8,447 bases of DNA, taken from NCBI GenBank assembly GCA_946645735.1, contig CAMPCK010000033.1:1-8447 (forward strand), read 5' to 3'. Made by a program: the position numbers and the translations under genes. The stretch comes from an uncultured Clostridia bacterium (GTDB taxonomy: Bacteria > Bacillota_A > Clostridia > Peptostreptococcales > Anaerovoracaceae). Shown here piece after piece: positions 5,940 through 8,447 of the stretch (position 1 is the stretch's first letter; every line of letters begins with the position of its first letter). The notes under the pieces are model-generated. The model ran no database searches, was not told where the DNA came from, and was given only the letters and a program-made list of their open reading frames with translations.

Positions 5940-8054
5940 ATGAGAAGAAAGTTATTTTTGATGGCGGCTGTTCTCACGGGAGCCGTTTTTATTATCCTCA
6001 GTTTTTTCCCTGACCTTGCTGTTCCGCGGGCAGTTTCCGGAGATTCCGGCATGACGGACCACAGGGGAACGGTCTTAAGCGTCAGATTCAAAAGCGATCA
6101 TTTCATCATGATAATAAATGATGAAAGAGGCTTTAAAATCAGACTTAACTACTACGGAGAGCAGGATGCATATAATGCTCTTGGATGCAGTATTTCATAC
6201 CTGGCTGAACTTGCGCCCGGCGACAATGCCCGGAATCCTCACTGCTTCGATTACAGAAAATACCTGAGAAGCGAGGGTGTATACCTTACAGGAACCCTGA
6301 AAGACTGGGAGGTTATCGATACCACTCCGGGTATCAGGCTTAAATACAGGGTCTTCCTACAGCGTATCCGCCTGGGGTTCGAGAATATACTTCCTGAAAA
6401 AAGCCGGGGCATGATCATGGGCATGCTTTTCGGTGATACAGGGGCGATTCCCGATGAAGTCTATGATGACTTCAGAAGAAACGGAACCGCTCATATTCTC
6501 GCCGTATCAGGACTTCATATCGGCATCTTATATTCTATATACGAAAAACTTACGGGAGGTCGCAGGGGAAGCGCAAAATTTATTCTCCTGATCTTTATCA
6601 TGTTCACCTATGGTGAATTGTCCTTATGGAGGCCCTCTGTCATAAGAGCGGAGCTGATGATCCTTATGAAGGAAACAGCGCGAATAAAGGAGCTCCGCTA
6701 TGATAGCCTGACTGCCATGAGTGCAGCTGCTGTCCTTATGATCGCCCTGAATCCCTATGTCATTTACGGCACAGGCTTTCAGATGTCCTTTCTGGCAATT
6801 ATTTCCATCAATATTCTCTCAAAAAATCTTCCGGAAAAGATTCCCAAATCCCTTTCACAGACGATATCCGTAAACCTGGCCATGATCTTCTATCAGGCAT
6901 ATGTATTCAACTATATTTCGCCACTTGCAGTTCTCATAAATGTGCCGGTTCTTTACCTGGCAGAAATTGCCATACCTCTGGCTTTTACAGGCCTTGTAAT
7001 ATATACGGCCGCGGACCTTCTGGGAGGAATAAGGGAAGGAATAGAGCAGGTAATAATAATGCCGGCTTCCTCCGTGTCGGAACTTATGGTTAAAATAAAC
7101 AGCCTCCTCAGTATGAAGGGCATGAGCGCAGTTGACGTAATAAGCCCGCCGCAGCCCCTGGTCATAATGGCCCTCATGGGAATGTTCTTCATATGCTCTG
7201 AATATGCAGGGATACTGAAGCTCAGGAATAAAACTACTTCAATCAGAAGGATACTCATCTGTCTTATTCTGGCATCCCTCATGGCAGGAATTCTCACATA
7301 TGAACCCATGAGCCGGGATGAGATCGTTTTTGTGGATGTAGGTCAGGGTGCCTGTACACATATAAGATGCGGTTCAGCTGACTGCTTGATCGACGGCGGA
7401 GGCTCCAGGACCAGGGACCTTGGAAAGACGACCCTTAAACCTTATCTTCTCAAAAACGGAGCCCGGGACTGCGACCTGGCCCTGGCTACTCATGAAGATA
7501 TGGACCATATCAAAGGTCTGGAAGAACTGGAACAGGACATGAAGGTCAGAAGCTTTATCAAAGGATCTCTTAAGGGCGTAACATACCGTATGAGTAAAGA
7601 TGTATATATAGAAACCCTGTGGCCGCCTGAAATCAGGGATAAGGATAAACAGGAAAATGAAGAGTCCTCGGTTTTTATGATACATTATGGTTCTGTAAGG
7701 ATACTGGTGGTGGGAGATCTGGAGAAAGATGGGGAACGCGCTATGGCTGATTATTACAGAGGTCTCGGGCAGGAGGGAAAACTGAGAGCTGATGTGCTGA
7801 ATATCGGGCATCATGGATCTAAGACGTCCACTTCAGGTGAATTCCTTGACCTTGTGAAGCCGCGCCTTGCTGTGATCCAGGTCGGACGGAACAACTACGG
7901 CCATCCGTCGGAAGAGGTCCTCAAGCGCCTGGAGGAGCGAGGAATCACAGTGCTTCGGAATGACCTGTCTGGGGCCGTCGGGCTGGACATAAGGCGCCGG
8001 GGCGGCACCTGGGAGATCGCTTCTGTACACACCATGCTGAAGGCAGAGGCCTGA
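5940..8054 (+). CDS. comEC: ComEC/Rec2 family DNA internalization channel
   Basis: 704 residues from the ATG at 5940. An N-terminal membrane segment (about 5-22) is followed by a soluble DUF4131/OB-like part ending with CFDYRKYL (102-109). The multi-pass Competence domain is marked by GMLFGDTG (161-168) and the HILAVSGLHIGIL core (185-197), then several membrane helices to about residue 455. A C-terminal metallo-beta-lactamase-like domain has FVDVGQG (464-470), HEDMDH (518-523), VVGDLE (590-595), IGHHGS (622-627) and YGHPS (653-657). ComEC carries single-stranded DNA across the cytoplasmic membrane during natural transformation, and the lactamase-like domain is thought to degrade the non-transported strand. 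The frame extends to ATGs at 5901, 5910 and 5922, but 5901 sits at the predicted transcription start, while AAGGA (5928-5932) is 7 nt before 5940 and the product then starts with a basic stretch and a hydrophobic helix. No comEA lies beside it. All main motifs look intact. Confidence 0.95.
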   Translation: MRRKLFLMAAVLTGAVFIILSFFPDLAVPRAVSGDSGMTDHRGTVLSVRFKSDHFIMIINDERGFKIRLNYYGEQDAYNALGCSISYLAELAPGDNARNPHCFDYRKYLRSEGVYLTGTLKDWEVIDTTPGIRLKYRVFLQRIRLGFENILPEKSRGMIMGMLFGDTGAIPDEVYDDFRRNGTAHILAVSGLHIGILYSIYEKLTGGRRGSAKFILLIFIMFTYGELSLWRPSVIRAELMILMKETARIKELRYDSLTAMSAAAVLMIALNPYVIYGTGFQMSFLAIISINILSKNLPEKIPKSLSQTISVNLAMIFYQAYVFNYISPLAVLINVPVLYLAEIAIPLAFTGLVIYTAADLLGGIREGIEQVIIMPASSVSELMVKINSLLSMKGMSAVDVISPPQPLVIMALMGMFFICSEYAGILKLRNKTTSIRRILICLILASLMAGILTYEPMSRDEIVFVDVGQGACTHIRCGSADCLIDGGGSRTRDLGKTTLKPYLLKNGARDCDLALATHEDMDHIKGLEELEQDMKVRSFIKGSLKGVTYRMSKDVYIETLWPPEIRDKDKQENEESSVFMIHYGSVRILVVGDLEKDGERAMADYYRGLGQEGKLRADVLNIGHHGSKTSTSGEFLDLVKPRLAVIQVGRNNYGHPSEEVLKRLEERGITVLRNDLSGAVGLDIRRRGGTWEIASVHTMLKAEA

Positions 8055-8067
8055 AGGCTCAGAGAGG

Positions 8068-8089
8068 TCTTCTCTGCAGAAGATTTTTT
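8068..8089 (+). terminator. Weak intrinsic terminator after comEC
   Basis: TCTTCT (8068-8073) and AGAAGA (8078-8083) pair around CTGC and are followed directly by six T (8084-8089). The stem has only two G-C pairs. A competing stem, CAGAGA/TCTCTG (8060-8065/8071-8076), overlaps it. Termination may therefore be partial. Confidence 0.55.
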
Positions 8090-8100
8090 GCAAAACATGA

Positions 8101-8129
8101 TTGCATAATCCCCGGCGATAAAGTATAAT
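8101..8129 (+). promoter_or_regulatory. Probable promoter for the leader and secreted protein gene
   Basis: -10 TATAAT (8124-8129) is perfect. A -35 of TTGCAT (8101-8106) lies at 17-nt spacing but matches only three of six consensus bases. Transcription would begin near 8136. Confidence 0.6.
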
Positions 8130-8135
8130 TTAAAT

Positions 8136-8288
8136 GTATAAAAATGCATATCAGAAAGTGAATAAGGGGACGCAGCTATGTTACTGGTAACTGCCATTAA
8201 AGGACAGAGAGAAATACAGCAGGATAAGTACGGCCTTTTTTTCGCAATGTGGGAAATACAGGCACAGCGCTTTGCTGTGTCTTTTTTG
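8136..8288 (+). promoter_or_regulatory. Candidate termination-controlled leader RNA of unknown class
   Basis: Between the predicted transcription start and the ribosome site of the secreted protein gene lie about 150 nt without a convincing gene, ending in a strong intrinsic terminator. A promoter, a structured leader and a terminator just before the coding start are the layout of a riboswitch or attenuator. The segment 8169-8176 (GACGCAGC) can pair along all eight bases with the terminator's 3' arm (8274-8281, one G-U pair). It can also fold locally: 8172-8174 with 8192-8194, and 8180-8183 with 8188-8191. I recognise no known riboswitch core. An independent small RNA ending at this terminator is the main alternative. 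Confidence 0.45.
8261..8287 (+). terminator. Intrinsic terminator in the leader, just before the secreted protein gene
   Basis: GGCACAGC (8261-8268) pairs with GCTGTGTC (8274-8281), one pair being G-U, around a 5-nt loop. Six T (8282-8287) follow. The ribosome site of the next gene begins only 6 nt later, leaving no room for another promoter. Confidence 0.85.
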
Positions 8289-8292
8289 ATGG

Positions 8293-8298
8293 AAGGAG
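8293..8298 (+). promoter_or_regulatory. Ribosome binding site of the secreted protein gene
   Basis: AAGGAG lies 9 nt before the ATG at 8308, immediately after the terminator T run. Confidence 0.8.
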
Positions 8299-8307
8299 AT
8301 GAGGCAT

Positions 8308-8447
8308 ATGACAAAGATAGGAAAGAAACTGGCTGCCATATTGCTGGCGGTGGCGATGGCCGTAACGTTAGTGCCGATGCTCGGGACGCAGACGGCGTAT
8401 GCAGAAGGAGAAGACGTCTATACCGTAACCGTTGAGCCGGGCGAAGG
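8308..8447 (+). CDS. Secreted protein of unknown function, N-terminal fragment
   Basis: 46 complete codons are visible before the window ends. The product begins with a textbook Sec signal peptide: basic MTKIGKK, a hydrophobic core (about residues 8-25) and a likely signal peptidase I site after TAYA (residue 32), followed by acidic EGEDVY. There is no lipobox cysteine, so it is not a lipoprotein. The mature start (YTVTVEPGEG) looks like a beta strand leading into a Gly-rich turn, as in some repeat-built surface proteins, but too little is present to assign a family. The start is supported by the strong ribosome site at 8293-8298. A longer frame from ATG 8178 is in another phase and overlaps it, so I do not accept it as the gene. 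Expression probably depends on read-through of the terminator at 8261-8287. Confidence 0.85.
   Translation, partial: MTKIGKKLAAILLAVAMAVTLVPMLGTQTAYAEGEDVYTVTVEPGE

Noticed and set aside
8150..8200. Resemblance to the c-di-GMP-I (GEMM) riboswitch: GAAA near a GGGGACGCAGC segment
   Set aside because: The conserved core has GACGCAAAGC and a later GGTAGC...GGGTTACC type half; here two A are missing and the second half is not present. An Infernal search with the Rfam GEMM models would settle it.
8199..8242. Possible extra terminator: AAAGG/CCTTT pairing followed by seven T
   Set aside because: The stem is only five pairs with a loop of about 30 nt, too weak to call.
8178..8435. Open frame of 85 codons with a good ribosome site
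   Set aside because: It runs through the terminator hairpin and out of phase across a clear signal peptide; its second half is Arg/Gly/Asp-rich shadow sequence. It is kept only as a possible leader-peptide start.
1..8447. CRISPR arrays, tRNA or rRNA genes, prophage or defence genes
   Set aside because: No spaced direct repeats, tRNA-like arms, rRNA sequence or mobile-element genes were seen; the genes present are housekeeping, envelope and competence functions.

Overview
The window looks like chromosomal DNA of a Gram-positive, low-to-mid G+C anaerobe of the class Clostridia, most likely a Lachnospiraceae-type gut or rumen bacterium. The basis is gene order (PASTA kinase, rsgA, rpe), strong AGGAGG-like ribosome sites, sigma-A style TTGNNN/TATAAT promoters and the style of the class A penicillin-binding protein and signal peptide. 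The genus is not determinable by eye.

Region 1 (1-2404, + strand) is the end of an operon. It holds the extracellular PASTA part of a PrkC/PknB-type Ser/Thr kinase with an unusual Gly-Asp-Ser repeat tail, then rsgA (ribosome small-subunit maturation GTPase) and rpe (ribulose-5-phosphate 3-epimerase). The genes are packed stop-to-start (TAA|ATG, then TGATG) and end at a strong intrinsic terminator. The kinase would sense muropeptides or wall state and signal to growth functions, of which RsgA is a known PrkC target in Bacillus.

Region 2 (2417-5800, - strand) is a single large class A PBP gene (glycosyltransferase plus transpeptidase). It converges on the rpe operon and ends at its own probably bidirectional terminator. 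It starts with TTG. Its product has a long extension after the transpeptidase: a charged helix, then two copies of a motif VDKxA[WY]TETIxHx4H.

Region 3 (5801-8089) is a compact divergent promoter region whose two sigma-A promoters share almost the same -35 bases. It is followed by a full-length comEC (DNA uptake channel) and a modest terminator.

Region 4 (8090-8447) has a new promoter, a leader of about 150 nt ending in a strong intrinsic terminator hairpin, and directly behind it the start of a secreted protein gene cut by the window end. A terminator between promoter and ribosome site, plus an upstream 8-nt segment able to pair with the terminator's 3' arm, suggests a termination-controlled leader (riboswitch or attenuator) of unrecognised class. 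This is the best candidate for something undescribed here. The rest is ordinary housekeeping, envelope and competence content.
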